A stretch of DNA of 64,000 nucleotides, taken from Symbiodinium natans (lineage: Eukaryota; Sar; Dinophyceae; Suessiales; Symbiodiniaceae). Under the pieces are notes generated by a model, which was not told the origin of the DNA, searched no databases, and worked only from the letters and a program-made list of their open reading frames with translations. A program made the translations under genes and the position numbers. The stretch lies in NCBI GenBank assembly GCA_905221605.1, contig CAJNDS010002098.1, positions 419,374 through 483,373 of the forward strand. The letters run 5' to 3'. This document shows positions 13,201-24,600 of the stretch, piece by piece; position 1 is the first letter of the stretch, and every line of letters begins with the position of its first letter.

Positions 13201-15380
13201 AGAGGACCCCCTGCCGTCAAAATGCGGAGGTGGCCCTGGGCCTTCAGAGACTGCAATGATTTAGGTCGGGAGCATTTTGGGGTTTTGGGGGGACACCTGT
13301 TTCGGAGTGCGGGTTTCGACGCTGCGTTTTCCTTGACTGGTTACATCTGGCCATTGGGAGACTGGACGGGAGAAGTACATTAACCACATGGCGCAGCTGA
13401 AGCCAACTAATTTAGGGCCCTTAATGATTAGAATAGGGCTTTGGGGGCTATAAAAAGTACAAGTTCTCAAAGGGACTATCAGGAAAGTAATGATTCCGAC
13501 CCCTATACTAAGCTGTGCGGGCTGACGTTCCACACATACCTTGATCTGAAACCTGGAATCATTTCAGCCGGCAAGAGCAACTAGACCCGGGAGTACCCTA
13601 GGAATAAAAGGGTACCCTTTTTGGTTTTAAGGGGATTGTGAGGGAACCCCAACCCTAAAGAAAGGAAAAAAGGGCCTACTCCCGGTCCTCGGCAATTGCA
13701 ACATCCCCACTTTCATCAGCTAAGGCATGCCAGGTGTAGCAGCAGCAGCCCGGTCAGAATCCCGCAGCTGGCTAATCAGGAGGAGGGGGGGCTGGGGGTG
13801 AGTTTTTGTTCACCCATGCAGCTGTCACTGAAGATGTGGTCCCCGTTATGGTTATGGAAGGTTCGCCGTGCGTGTGCTTCCTTGCAGACACCGTGGAAAT
13901 AGCCTTCACGTGCCGGAACACACTCTAATCTCAAAAGCGAGAGAACGTCCAAACTCATGGGTGTTTGAGCCCGCTGGGATCTTGCAAGGCTCCGGAAGCT
14001 GAGTGAGCCGCCATAGTCGAAGGGTGGCCTGACCGGACTGTAGGCACTGGAGGGCTTATGTGGTACCCCCCAACCCCAGGACCTACCTCCCCATAAAACC
14101 GTCCCGGCAAGACTGTTAAGTACATGAGGTGGGACACTGAGAAATGAAGCAGGAGCGAGAAGTTTCTGCGGATACAAGCATGCAATACTGCGTCAGGAGC
14201 GTTGCTACCCGCCGCCCCTTCGCCCCCACGGACCACCCTCCCACTGTTGCCACTTCGAGGTTCAGGGTTTGCCAGGAGTCCGGATTCCGGGCTTTAAGGT
14301 TTGAACGAGCAACGCCATTGCTGGTGCAGGGCTGGTGTATTTAGCACTCAGACAAAGAGATTCAATCTTTTGCTTGTGCCGTGTTGCTGCGTCCCGCTGA
14401 AGCCTAGGGCCTAAGCTTTAGGTCCCTAGGTCCTCAATCCCAGAAGTCGACATTATGTTAGAACTCGACCCTGGCATGTGTTTCACAAGACACTGCAAGA
14501 GCTCAACCTCAGCTGCCTTTACACGAAGAGGCTGCGTTACCGCCCCAGAAGATGCCAGACAAAACAAAGGATGTCACAAAACCCTGAGAAGCCTATGTCC
14601 CGGTGGCATGCCCGGTGGCCCGTGCATTTCGGCGCCCGGAGGCAAGACCTGGGCGCGTCACTCCCACGTTATGAAGCGAAAGGGCCTTTGCAATTGGGCT
14701 CAACCCTAAACCCTAAACCCTTAACCCTAAACCCCTAAACACTCTGGGGCTGACTGGATGAGACCGGCTTCCATGAGCATCACTGTAATCTCCTTGTACC
14801 AAAGGCAGCTCGTGATTGCACGAAGGTGCGGGTGTGTTTGATGTCATACGTCCTTCCAGTACTCCCGACTCGTCTGCTTGGCAAAGCCGCTGCGTGTTTA
14901 CAGCTAGAGGCTTGCAGAAATGCTGGGAGGATGAGGTCACAGTCGCACAAGTCAGGAGGGAGCGAACCGAGACTTACTAGGTGTGGTGCATGTAGCTCTG
15001 CTTCGGGTTAAGAGCACCTGTGCTCGTAGCATGAGGCACTTGCATTCTACCTAAGCTTGCCCTGCTTAGCAACAACTAGTTCATAGTTTCTGGGAAGAAC
15101 GGGAACCCCAAAAAGCAAGAAGCCCTAAACCCTAAACCCTAAACCCTAAACCCTAAACCCTAAACCCTAAACCTTAAACCCTAAACCCTAAACCCTAAAC
15201 CCTAAACCCTAAACCCTAAACCTAAACCCTAAACCCTAAACCCTAAACCCTAAACCCTAAACCCTAAACCCTAAACCCTAAACCCTAACCCTAACCTCCG
15301 CGGAACAGCCATCTTTTCTCCGGCAAATCCTCGACCCGTCTGATCTCGACCTCACTGCGCCGAAGCTGCTCACTCCTCAT
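7292..15380 (-). CDS. Probable micro-exon gene for a proline-rich RPPFE-repeat protein
   Basis: Not recognised as a known family. The probable start ATG at 15380 opens an 85-nt exon (15380-15296: MRSEQLRRSEVEIRR...) whose GT donor lies in the first unit of a telomere-like array. Further exon-like pieces with AG|G acceptors: 14648-14593 (AEMHGPPGMPPGHR), 14028-13991 (PPFDYGGS), about 12717-12676 (PPPPFMGGPPPPYR), 11881-11850 (PPFERPPPGW), 10276-10224 (ARPPFEGGPPPHLPPFER), 9838-9789 (PPGPFDARPPFEG), 9147-9098 (GRPPFEAPPGDWFGGK), and a terminal exon 7366-7292 ending in TAA (ELRRMVRSSALQF...). Phases agree for 14648/14028 and for 10276/9838/9147; other joints leave room for unseen exons. The motif R-P-P-F-(E/D) recurs, suggesting exon duplication. 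Same strand as uL4 and starting 239 bp after its stop. GC-rich third codon positions fit the uL4 exons. No transcript evidence is available. Confidence 0.45.
7403..7490 (+). repeat. (CCAAGAACC)n nonamer array
   Basis: About nine units of CCAAGAACC drifting to CCGAGAACT/CCAAGAACT. It lies immediately upstream (minus strand) of the terminal exon at 7366-7292 and gives spurious EPQEPQ and GFLGFLG ORFs. Confidence 0.9.
7653..7724. mobile_element. MITE family A, copy 2
   Basis: TATAGGGGCCCTGAATAATT start, ATTAGAATAGGGTTTGGGGG core, TTCCGAGCCCTA end; about 72 bp, shortened in the middle relative to other copies. Confidence 0.6.
8039..8329 (+). repeat. (TTGAGGGG)n octamer array
   Basis: About 35 near-identical octamers, flanked by TTTAGGG. 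This is a telomere-like variant with an extra G and T-to-G/A changes, locally homogenised. Confidence 0.95.
10357..10519. repeat. Head-to-head telomere-like tract with (CCTAAAG)n
   Basis: TTTAGGG units up to about 10382 flip directly into CCCTAAA units, then switch to about 12 copies of CCTAAAG. The orientation change makes a short foldback. Confidence 0.9.
11649..11838 (-). repeat. (CCCTAAAA)n octamer array
   Basis: About 23 octamers CCCTAAAA with scattered CCCTAAAG; the heptamer telomere unit with one extra A, homogenised. Confidence 0.95.
12097..12151. mobile_element. MITE family B, right half only
   Basis: GTACCCGTACTATAATTCCT then AAGGACTGTTAAAATAAGGG and GGAGCATCCCAA matches the right arm of the family B hairpins; the left arm is missing. 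Confidence 0.5.
12280..12836. repeat. Cluster of degenerate telomere-like units in both orientations
   Basis: CCCTAAA-type units (with CCCCTAAA and ACATCCCTAA variants) to about 12632, then a candidate exon, then TTTAGGG units from 12729. Confidence 0.9.
13410..13507. mobile_element. MITE family A, copy 3
   Basis: TTTAGGGCCC start, GATTAGAATAGGG core, AAGGGACTATCAGG middle, GATTCCGACCCCTATA end; about 98 bp, apparently full length. It lies inside the RPPFE gene region. Confidence 0.6.
13587..13686. mobile_element. MITE family C, copy 1
   Basis: Starts CCGGGAGTACCCTAGGAATA and ends AAAGGGCCTACTCCCGG, an inverted pair around GGGTACCC and a GGGGATTGTGAGGG core. A diverged relative is at 43336-43445. 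Confidence 0.45.
15121..15295 (-). repeat. (CCCTAAA)n telomere-like array starting at a splice donor
   Basis: About 24 heptamers. Read on the minus strand the array is (TTTAGGG)n, and its first GTTAGGG supplies the GT donor of the exon ending at 15296. Confidence 0.95.
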
Positions 15381-15618
15381 CCTCCTATCAGAGCCGAAGG
15401 TTCAAGCTTCAAGCCCTAACCCCCGAAGCCCGAAGCCCTCAGCCCTAAACCCTAAGCCCCAAGCCCTAAACCCTAAACCCTAGCTAGCAGACAAACTCCC
15501 TCGTAGGGTTTGGAGATCAACATCAAGACCGAAATCAAACGAAAACCCTAAAACGCTCACTCGACACAAACCCTAAACCCTAAACTCGAAACCCTAAACC
15601 CTGAACCCCAAGCCCACT

Positions 15619-18553
15619 TTACAAGCTGATGTGTGCGACACGCTGGTCCTCACCCTCGGCCTCCTTCTTCTCGGCAGCCTGCGTGCATGGAGTCGTTGGG
15701 AGGTTGGTGGGGGCATTAGCGCCTTTGGGATGTTGTTCTTTATCATTGAGGTTGCTGCTTCGGTCCTTGGACCATGGAAGGCTGGATTCAGTGAGAGGGC
15801 ACGATGAACTGACTTTCTGCGCTTTGAGGCTTCTGGGTCTCGATTCAGTTGTATCTTGACTCGGCTTGGAAGTCTAGGAACTTGCAGGCAGAGTGGGCAG
15901 GATCGAGTCGCAGAGTGAGGTGACCCCGATTGCCCCTGAAAGCATTCCCTCCACCTTGACAGCACGCCACCTGCTTTGGCAAAGGTCCACCCGTAGCCAT
16001 AACCCTGTTTGGGCACTATGATCAGGGTTACGCCTCATGCGGCGGTAGAAGCAACCCCAGGTGAAGCAAACCCGTAAACCGGACTTTGCGGCACACGGCC
16101 TTCTTGGCAGCGTCAGCGGCCGCTCGTGCTTCGAACGCCTTCATGAGGGTCTTGTAGAAAGTCTCATCGCCTGGGCAGATTCCATGATGGCCACAATGCT
16201 GAACCCGGGCGGTTAAGGCGGCGGATAAGGGAATTGCTCTGATTTCAGTGAAGAGAAGGTGCGTTGGGTTGTGCCCATGTTCGGGCGGCTTGGGATGGCT
16301 TGCTAGCCGATCACAATCTGTTCGCAGTTGCTCCAGTGCTGCTCCTGTCGATGCTATGGGGTGCCAAGCTGGTGTGAAACCCCAAGCCTGTGACTCTGTA
16401 TGGGCTTCCTCCAAGCAACCGCAACCTGCTGCAACCCCTTTGAAGTACTCTCTGGATCTGAACCCTACCACCAACGTTTCGACTGGGGAAGGTGCCCTTC
16501 TTGTTGTCCTTGTTGTACTTCTTGGACTCCTCAACGCGGGCCTTCTTCTGCTTCTGCACCTGAGCTGAGGTTCTGGGAGCCTGTACTTACCTTGAAAGGC
16601 CCAGATTTAGTTCCAAGCTCTCCCAACGTACTTCCAAGGATGCTCGGGGCTAATTTCCCCGCATTTGCTGTTACAAAATGTGCCGCGACCACTCCGCCAC
16701 CACCCCTCCGCTTAACCGCTCACCCCTACCCCGCCTAATCGCTCACCTGGAAGGTGAACAGGGGGTGACACGGGTGTGGACTTAGCGAAGACCCCAATGC
16801 ACAAATTCCCTGAAGCCAGAACTCGGAACCCCTCTGAGAATTACAGCTCAAAAGCAACTAATTACGCTCTAACCGAATTACACTCTAAACGTAAACCCTA
16901 AACTTGCTAAACCCTCAACCCTAAACCCTAACCGTCGAAAATGTCGACTAGATGTGCCTTTAAAAGCATGCAGCCAATCTTTAAAAAAAAAAAAAAAGGA
17001 CGCCCTCTCTCGGCACCCCGCCTCGTTGAACTCCGCCGTGCCCTTCTCGGAGCCTCAGGTGTTTTGGGGGAATTTCGCTTCAGGGCTCAGAACTTCAAAG
17101 TTCAGAGAGCGGCCTTCAAGAGTGGCCTTTCAGGGTGGCTTTCAGAGTGGCTTCAGGGTGGCTTTGCAGTGGCTATGCAGTGTCTGTAAAGTGGTTTAAA
17201 GTGGCTTCAAAGTAGCATTCGAGTGTCTTTGGAGTGGCTTTAGTAGCTTTGCAGCAGGGTTTAGATTCTGTAGCGATGGAACTTTCGCAGTGCTCCAGCA
17301 GCACGCCATCGAAGCAAGCATCTCACACCTTAACACAAACCTAAAACCTCAACGCCTGCACAGCCGAAACCTAAGCTCCGGATCTCATGCTTGCAGCCTT
17401 CGACCTCTGAGCTTTGAGTCCGGGATACGTCACTACACAGGGTCCGGTTAAGAGCAGTGCTGACCACAAAGCCGCAACACTCACAAGTCCTAAATCTCTG
17501 TTGACAATGCCCTTACAGAAACTGTTAAGCTCCGAGTTTCCAATTTTCCCATACAAGTTCTGCCTCCTAGGCCTTCCTGCCGGACCTACACACCCCACCC
17601 GCTTCCAGGTGTTGCCCAGTAGCTCTTGCCGGCCTTGGCCTTTCGCTCCGTGGAGCCTGGTTTAGGGTTGGCGGGCTTCGGCTTGTTCTTATGTGAGGGT
17701 TTCGGGGCTTGGAGGTCGACGCCGGAAGCGCGCCTTTGGGATTGGGTCAAGCCCCGGCGCCAGTCAGAACCGGAGCCAAACAAAACGGTTTGGAAATCAG
17801 GAAAGCTGGCTTCCCGAAGTCGTCTGTCTGTTCTTTGCTGATTTCATTCTGTGTGTTTCAGAATCCCTCTTCGCCGCCTATGATTCCCGGTCCCTGTCCC
17901 TGCTCGATTGATATGTCTCGGCTGTCCCACCTTTTGCGATCGCATGGAGTCCTGTTGATGCCTCTGGGAACAAAACAAAACCGAAGCCGGTAACTCCTGA
18001 ACCGGCTGGAAAGGAAGCGCCGGCGGATGAAAACTCGAAGCCCGGGAAACCCGAGCCTCTGGCTTACAAAGCAATCACAAGCCCCACTCTAAGCTCCGTC
18101 CAACACGCAGTCACCTGCAGGCGTGGTCCGTAAGCTTATCCTTCAACCTCAACCCTAAACCCTTAATTGCCTACATCTATCGTCTCCCTCCATGGCCTGG
18201 GTTCAGCTCCTCCATGACCTCCTTGCTCTTCAGGGCATTCCTGCACAAACAATTCCAAGAGGATTTAGGGTTTAGGGTTTAGGGTTTAGGGTTTAGGGTT
18301 TAGGGTTTAGGGTTTAGGGTTTAGGGTTTAGGGTTTAGGGTTTAGGGTTTAGGGTTTAGAGTCCGCCGACCCTGGCGGCGTGTTGGATGGGAAAAGGAGG
18401 TGAAAACCTCCCTCTTTCCCTCCTTACCCTCCAAAAACCCGGGGGGGGGGTAGGGGGGGGTACCCCGCCAGCTTTTCCGTGGAGGAACAGGCCACCCACA
18501 CCGCGTAAACTCATGGACCATAGGCGTTTTCGCACAGGGCATAGGGGCTCTTT

Positions 18554-18606
<53 letters not shown>

Positions 18607-21600
18607 TACCCCCCCTAGGCTGCCCTCCTTCAAGCTGGCTTCAGCTCCTGTTTGGGTCCTGGTGCTACCCCCTACCCCCCCCCCCAACGTTTCACAGAGG
18701 CTCAAGCAAATCAACTTTTGGCATCCTTTGAGCTGACGAGCGCGTTTAAACCTTTCAACTATGCTCCAGCGGGGTCGGCGGCTTGAGCCGGAGGCTCTTA
18801 AATTTAGGGTTTAGGGTTTAGGGTTTAGGGTTTAGGGTTTAGGGTTTAGGGTTTAGGGTTTAGGGTTTAGGGTTTAGGGTTTAGGGTTTAGGGTTTAGGG
18901 TTTAGGGTTTAGGGTTTAGGGTTTAGGGTTTAGGGTTTAGGGTTTAGGGTACAAGAAACATCGCATCTAGGGTTTATGCTCCACCCGACTACAGCTACAG
19001 CTCCCCCAATCCTTAAGCGCCCAATCCTAAAACCCTAAACCCTAAACCCTGAACCTTCAAAACTCCCAGCAAGCTCTGCAGAGTCTCAGGAAGCAACCCC
19101 CCCCCCCCGGCCACAGCGTGGAAGTTTGAGGATTCTGGTTTCTGGTGCTTTTGGCCCAAACTCTCCAACGTCCGGTACAAAACCCCCAACGCCTAAACTC
19201 CTAAACTCCTAAACTCCGAAACTCCTAAACTCCTAAACTCCGAAACCCTGAGATCCCACCGGCCTCTTCTTGCTGAAGGTCGGGGGCTCAATCTTCGCGC
19301 GGAGGACGGACTGCACCTGCAGCCCAGAGCACTTGCAAATAACACCGCGCATGGCAAGACGTGGCACTCTTGAGAGTTGATCTAAGGTGCTTACGACGCT
19401 CGGGAGTCTTAAGGAGGCGGAGGTGAAGGTTCGGGCGGCTATCCTTGTAGTTCGGGGGCCCCAAGGGACTGGACTTCACATTTCCGTGCAGAAACAAAAG
19501 GAGCACCTTTCTGCGGAAACCAACCCTAAAGGCCCTAAAGCCCTAACACAATTCTGCAAAAAAAGCCCCTCGGCCGTGGCACCTCGGTGCTGTTGATGAT
19601 TCGGGCCAGATCCGCGTTCGCCATGGCGGCCCGGGGCAGGGTGTAGCCCTTCCTTGGTCACGGGCACAAAACGGTTTTGAGCTTTTCGAGAGCTTTGGCC
19701 GTTTGCCGAACGCGTTTGAGAGCCTGGCCTGGTCTTATATAGCTCAGGGTTCAAGGGTCAAAAGGGCGATGAGGACTACGTAGAATCGGCAGTTTTGCCC
19801 GCCACAGGCGGAGGAAGCGTGTGGTGCTTCGCTGAACGGAAGGGGCCCCGAAGCGATGCTGTGAAATTTTGTAGCCTCAGTCATCCAGAATCCAACTGTA
19901 TGCTAACCAAATAAGTAAGAAGAGAATGGATTGAGATGTTCCCCCTTATACTAACAGTCCTTAATAGGGATTATATGATGGTACCCCCTATCATAATCCC
20001 AACTAAGGACTGCTAGTATAAGGGGGAACATCCCAACGCGGGGAGCTATATTGAGTTATTCAAGGACATCCAAAATCCTGGCAACACTCGCCTAAAATGA
20101 CCGCCGAAGCGCGACGTTCTTGAAAGCACGAAAACACTGACGTGAGTACTCCTAGCCATTTTGGGCCTTTTGCTGGTATAGTCCTCTGCCGTTTCCATTA
20201 AGCGAAGTGGCGGGTCCGCTCACAATCCTAAGCGCATATATTTCTCGTGAATACACCATCCTGGCAAAAAAAGGGAAGGGATAAAAGTGTTTCGCGTCAC
20301 ACCTCTGAGCTCTGCAACCCAATGAACGATTGTTGTCCAATATTCCTTCACGTGGAAATTCACGCAAAGTCTTTCCTGGCTACGTTCGCGAACTCTCGCG
20401 TAATACGTTGGAGTTGGCGTTTTAGGGTTCTGACAGGTTGGCAGGTCGTTTCTTGCCGCGGTTCATTTGTGCCGGCTGCCGGGTGGGCGCGCTATCCGCC
20501 AACCGGCCTTTCAGTATCTGTGATTTCGCGAAGTCTCTTCCATCCGTGCGCAGGACTTTCGCGAAGAATCCCAGTGATCCTGCCTGCCCAATGGAGGTTT
20601 TTACGCAGCAGGAGCAGGACATGCAAGGTATGCGCAGCTGAAGCAACCCGAGAGCTTCTGCCGCGACAGAATTTAGGGTTTGGGGTTTAGGGGTTCGGGG
20701 TGGTTAGGGGTGGTTAGGGGTGGGTTAGGGGTTAGGGGTTTAAGGGTTCAAGGCCAACCACAGAGCATGCCAAACTCTCGCTGGGCAGCTTCATCGGCGC
20801 TCCACCCTTGTAGGTGCCATAGATGGCCGACAGCCTGCCCACAACCTACTGCTTGCTTGAGAACCCCCCCAAAAATTATTTTACTTCGAACATCCCCACC
20901 CTCTCTTGGTAGAGATACTCTGGGGTTGGGCACTCCAGGGACACTCTGGGGCTGGGCACTCCGGGAACGAGACTCTGGGGTGGGGTTGAGCACTGCACTC
21001 CCTGGAGTGGACACTCCAGGGGACACTCTAGAGTTGGTGGAGTAGACCGGGCGAGGAGAAGAGTTCCGGGCCAGGAGAAGAATTCCGGGCAAAAAGAAGA
21101 GTTGAGTTTAAAATCTAACAACCCCACACCGAGGGTGGGGAAAAACAAAAAAGAGTAGCAACAGCTTCAGAAAGGAACATGCTGTCCGATAGCGCGGCTA
21201 AGCAGCTAAGCCTGAGAAGCTCAGGCTGTTGCAGTTTCGGGCTTTCGGTTTGGACATGTCCAGCTTGGGGATCGCGGAACTTGGCGGAGGTGGTCTTCGG
21301 GCTACCACCTTCGGTATCCCAAACGTAGACAGTGGCCACTCAAACACTGAAACCTCAAGCCCCAACCCGGACGCAATGACCGCAGGAATGTTGCTTGTTT
21401 GGTCTTCGGATTTACGGTTCTTAAGATAGGGACTCAAGCACCTACGCTGACCTAACGCTTAAATTGGGCCCCCCCCCCCCCCCCCCAAAGAAAAGCCTCT
21501 TGAAGGCGCTCTCAGTGAAGATAAGGAAGCGGCCGAACGCGCCACCTGCCACTGAGGAGACGTCGAGTGACGTCGAAAGCGACACCCACAATCCCGCACT

Positions 21601-24600
21601 CTTCTTTTCTCCTAAACACCAAACCCTAAACCCTAAACCCTAAACCCTATACCCCATACCTTAAACCCCGGAACCTAAAATACGCCCTAAACCAAGCTTC
21701 GGAGCTTGAAGTCTTGGGCATTTCTTCAGGCCCCGGATCTGGTCACGAGTCGAGGGCTATGAGCGCTCAGAAAGCTTTGATGCCTTTGACAAGCTAGCGC
21801 TGAACTCTGCAAGCCCTCCATTGTGGTTTAGGGTTTAGGATTTAAGGGTTCAGGGTTTAGGGTTTAGGGTTTAGGGCTTAGGGCTTATGATTTAGGGTTT
21901 AGAGTTTAGGGCTTACGATCGAAAACGATATGTATCTCAGGACAACCCCTTTTCGCCTGGAGCCAACCGCAGCAGGTTGAGGCGATCCACCTGACAAGGG
22001 GCATGAAAACCACCGGGGCGAACGGCCACACTCAAAGCTACCTTTCATGTTTGGTGTCTGGGAGGTCGTTCTCACACGAACAAACAGCCCAAACCACACC
22101 CAACACCCTCTTGGCGATAAATACGAAACAGCTTCTTGCTGAAGCCAGTCCACATGGGCCGTCTCCACACCCGGGATGTTTCGCATGGCGCGGACGATGC
22201 CATTGTCCTCATGACCATGGGTCTTCACAAAGTGCTCTAACCCCTAGAGTCAAAACCTCACTAAAAACCCACACAAAATTCGGAACCCGGAACCGGTGGT
22301 GAGGCTAGGGACCCCTTCTCTTCTGGTCCCCACGAGCCCTGCTGAGAACATGCCCTTGGCCCACGCTTTGGGGCTGAGAGCTTCTTGATGCCTTCGGGGG
22401 GTGGGGAGGGGAACCCTAAACCCTGAACCCTGAACCTAAACCCTGAACCCTCAACCCTAAACCCCAGCACTAGTGCCCCGTCCTCGTTGTAGATGACCAG
22501 AGGCCCCAGTCGGCGCACGTAGCGGCGATTCCTGGCCTTGCCCTTACCTGAGATGCGAGACAGAATGGTGACTGCACCTAATCTGACTGAGGTTTGGGGC
22601 TTGGGGTTTTGGGTTTAGGGTTTAGGGTTTCAGAGGGCCACAGGCCAGGAATGGTCTTAAGGATTTCGGCTTCCCACAAATAGCCAACAGCATGGCTTAC
22701 CCTCTCAGCTGGTCCACCACCTACAACCCCTCGACAACTCCTTCCACAGGCTCCCCCAGTTGGAAGTCTCTCTGTGAGGACTTGCAGCTTAGAACCAGGA
22801 TGGAGCCTTGAAAACGATTAGACGGTTTAGAGAATCGGAATAACTCTCCAACCCTCCTCCAAGGTTCCCCTACCCGTCAAAACATGCCAAAGAGACTACG
22901 TAAAGTTGAGGCCACAACTAAAAACCTTTAAACAAAAAAAACGAACATCTGGTTGAACTAGGTGCAGCGTAGAGTTTTGTGGCATGAACAAGAAGCGACT
23001 TAGGACTCCAGGCCGAGGGCACATCCGCCCTAATATTGAATGCATGCATATGTTTCCCTGAACACAAATTGGGATGCATCTTTCCTTTGATTTGCGGTGT
23101 GTACGGGGTCAGAGCCCTGTCACCCCCTTGAACACGGCAAAATTCACCCCCAAAGAACCTAAACCAAACCATCTTGTCAACCCACCCCTCACCACACCTA
23201 GCTAACACAAAAACCCTGGCACCCTTTAGCAGCGCTCTTCTTGCCCAGCAGCCCGCGCGGATCTTCTTCGAGTCAATGGCCTGCCACATCCGCAACTCTA
23301 TGTGTGGGCCCATCCACACATGATCCCATGCCCACCCTCTGGATGATCCTCTCTTTGAGGTTTCAAGGATTGGTTCCACTTAGCCTAAAAATCTTGCACA
23401 CGCTTTGGCTGCCCGGCCGCTTACCGTTTGGCACTACCTCATTCCGTTTACAGGGCCGGAGCAAGGGCCCAGAGCCAATATGCATGGAGGCAAAGCTTGC
23501 AACCCGGCCAAGCTGACACTGCAGTACCAAGAGCAAGTTCCTTCCTCCCATCAGCTGTCGTTTGAGTGGTCCGTCAATGTCGACCATTTCGTCGACGTTG
23601 GAAATTGATGTGGTGATGGTGGTGGCAGCTCTTTCGGCAGGCTGTCCGGCACTACTAGTGTTGTGAGAAGGAGGCGGATGAGGTTCTTCCTCCACCTGGG
23701 CCCTCTGGCCACATCTCGCAACCCCAGAAGCACCCACGTTGGCAACAGCCTTCTGGAGCTCCTCGCCGCAGCCCAGCTTCTTCAGGGACTCGATGGCCTT
23801 CACAGCTGAGTAGCTGACTGTGGGAGGGGAGGAGGGCGGAGGGGCCTTCACAAAGCCAGGTGCTGGCAGGTTGAACAGTCCAGGATTTCGGCCCCCACTA
23901 AGTCTCCAAGGCATGATACACCCAAGGGGCCACATGTGTGTGTCTCTGTGTGTGTGTGTGAAGAACCGCCCCAAGTCCGAGGCAAGTACAAGCAAGGCTC
24001 AGAAGTGACTCTCCGCGAGGTGCGCGGAACTTTACATGCAACTGCGCCTGCAACCTGTCCACCCTGCACAGCCCAAGGCCGCGTAAAACCCTTCTGTGCC
24101 TGCTTCGTCTTGGACACCGACTCGAGACCTCAAGGTTTTTTGGGAGATCAAGAAGGGATTTAGGGTTTAGGCTTTATGGGGTTTAGGGTGCTGATTAACC
24201 GACTTCATCGATTTCACTTTGGCGTCGCGCAAGCCGCCCGCGTTTTGGACCCTCCCTTCCAAGTCTTGTTCGAATGTGTCTTTAAAAGGGTCGTCGAGTT
24301 GTCGGTCTCTCTCTTACATCACTCTTCAACCCTGGGCCTGAAGGGCAGAAGGTGGCCACTGCGTATCGCATTGTTGACACGCGTGAAGTGCGGGCGTGGC
24401 GGTGTTGGACGTGCCACTGCAGCCCAGATCAACCACGGGCAACGCACAAGAGAACTAGTCGAGCCGAGCTTCCGTCGGTGACCACCAGGGGAAGCTCGGC
24501 GACCTGTCCGATCTTGTGGCCGCGGGCCATGACCTGAGAAATGCGTAAGGCTTAGGGTTTAGGGTCTAGGGTTCAGGGTTTAGGGCTTCGGGCTTAAGGT

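Noticed and set aside
17586-17783. Minus-strand ORF with AKAGKSYW considered as a uL4 C-terminal exon
   Set aside because: Phase does not fit; the 32-nt exon at 17053-17022 fits both neighbours exactly.
20422-20690. Plus- and minus-strand ORFs between uL4 exons 17 and 18
   Set aside because: No family match, no AG|G plus donor arrangement, and they fall within an intron fixed by consistent phases.
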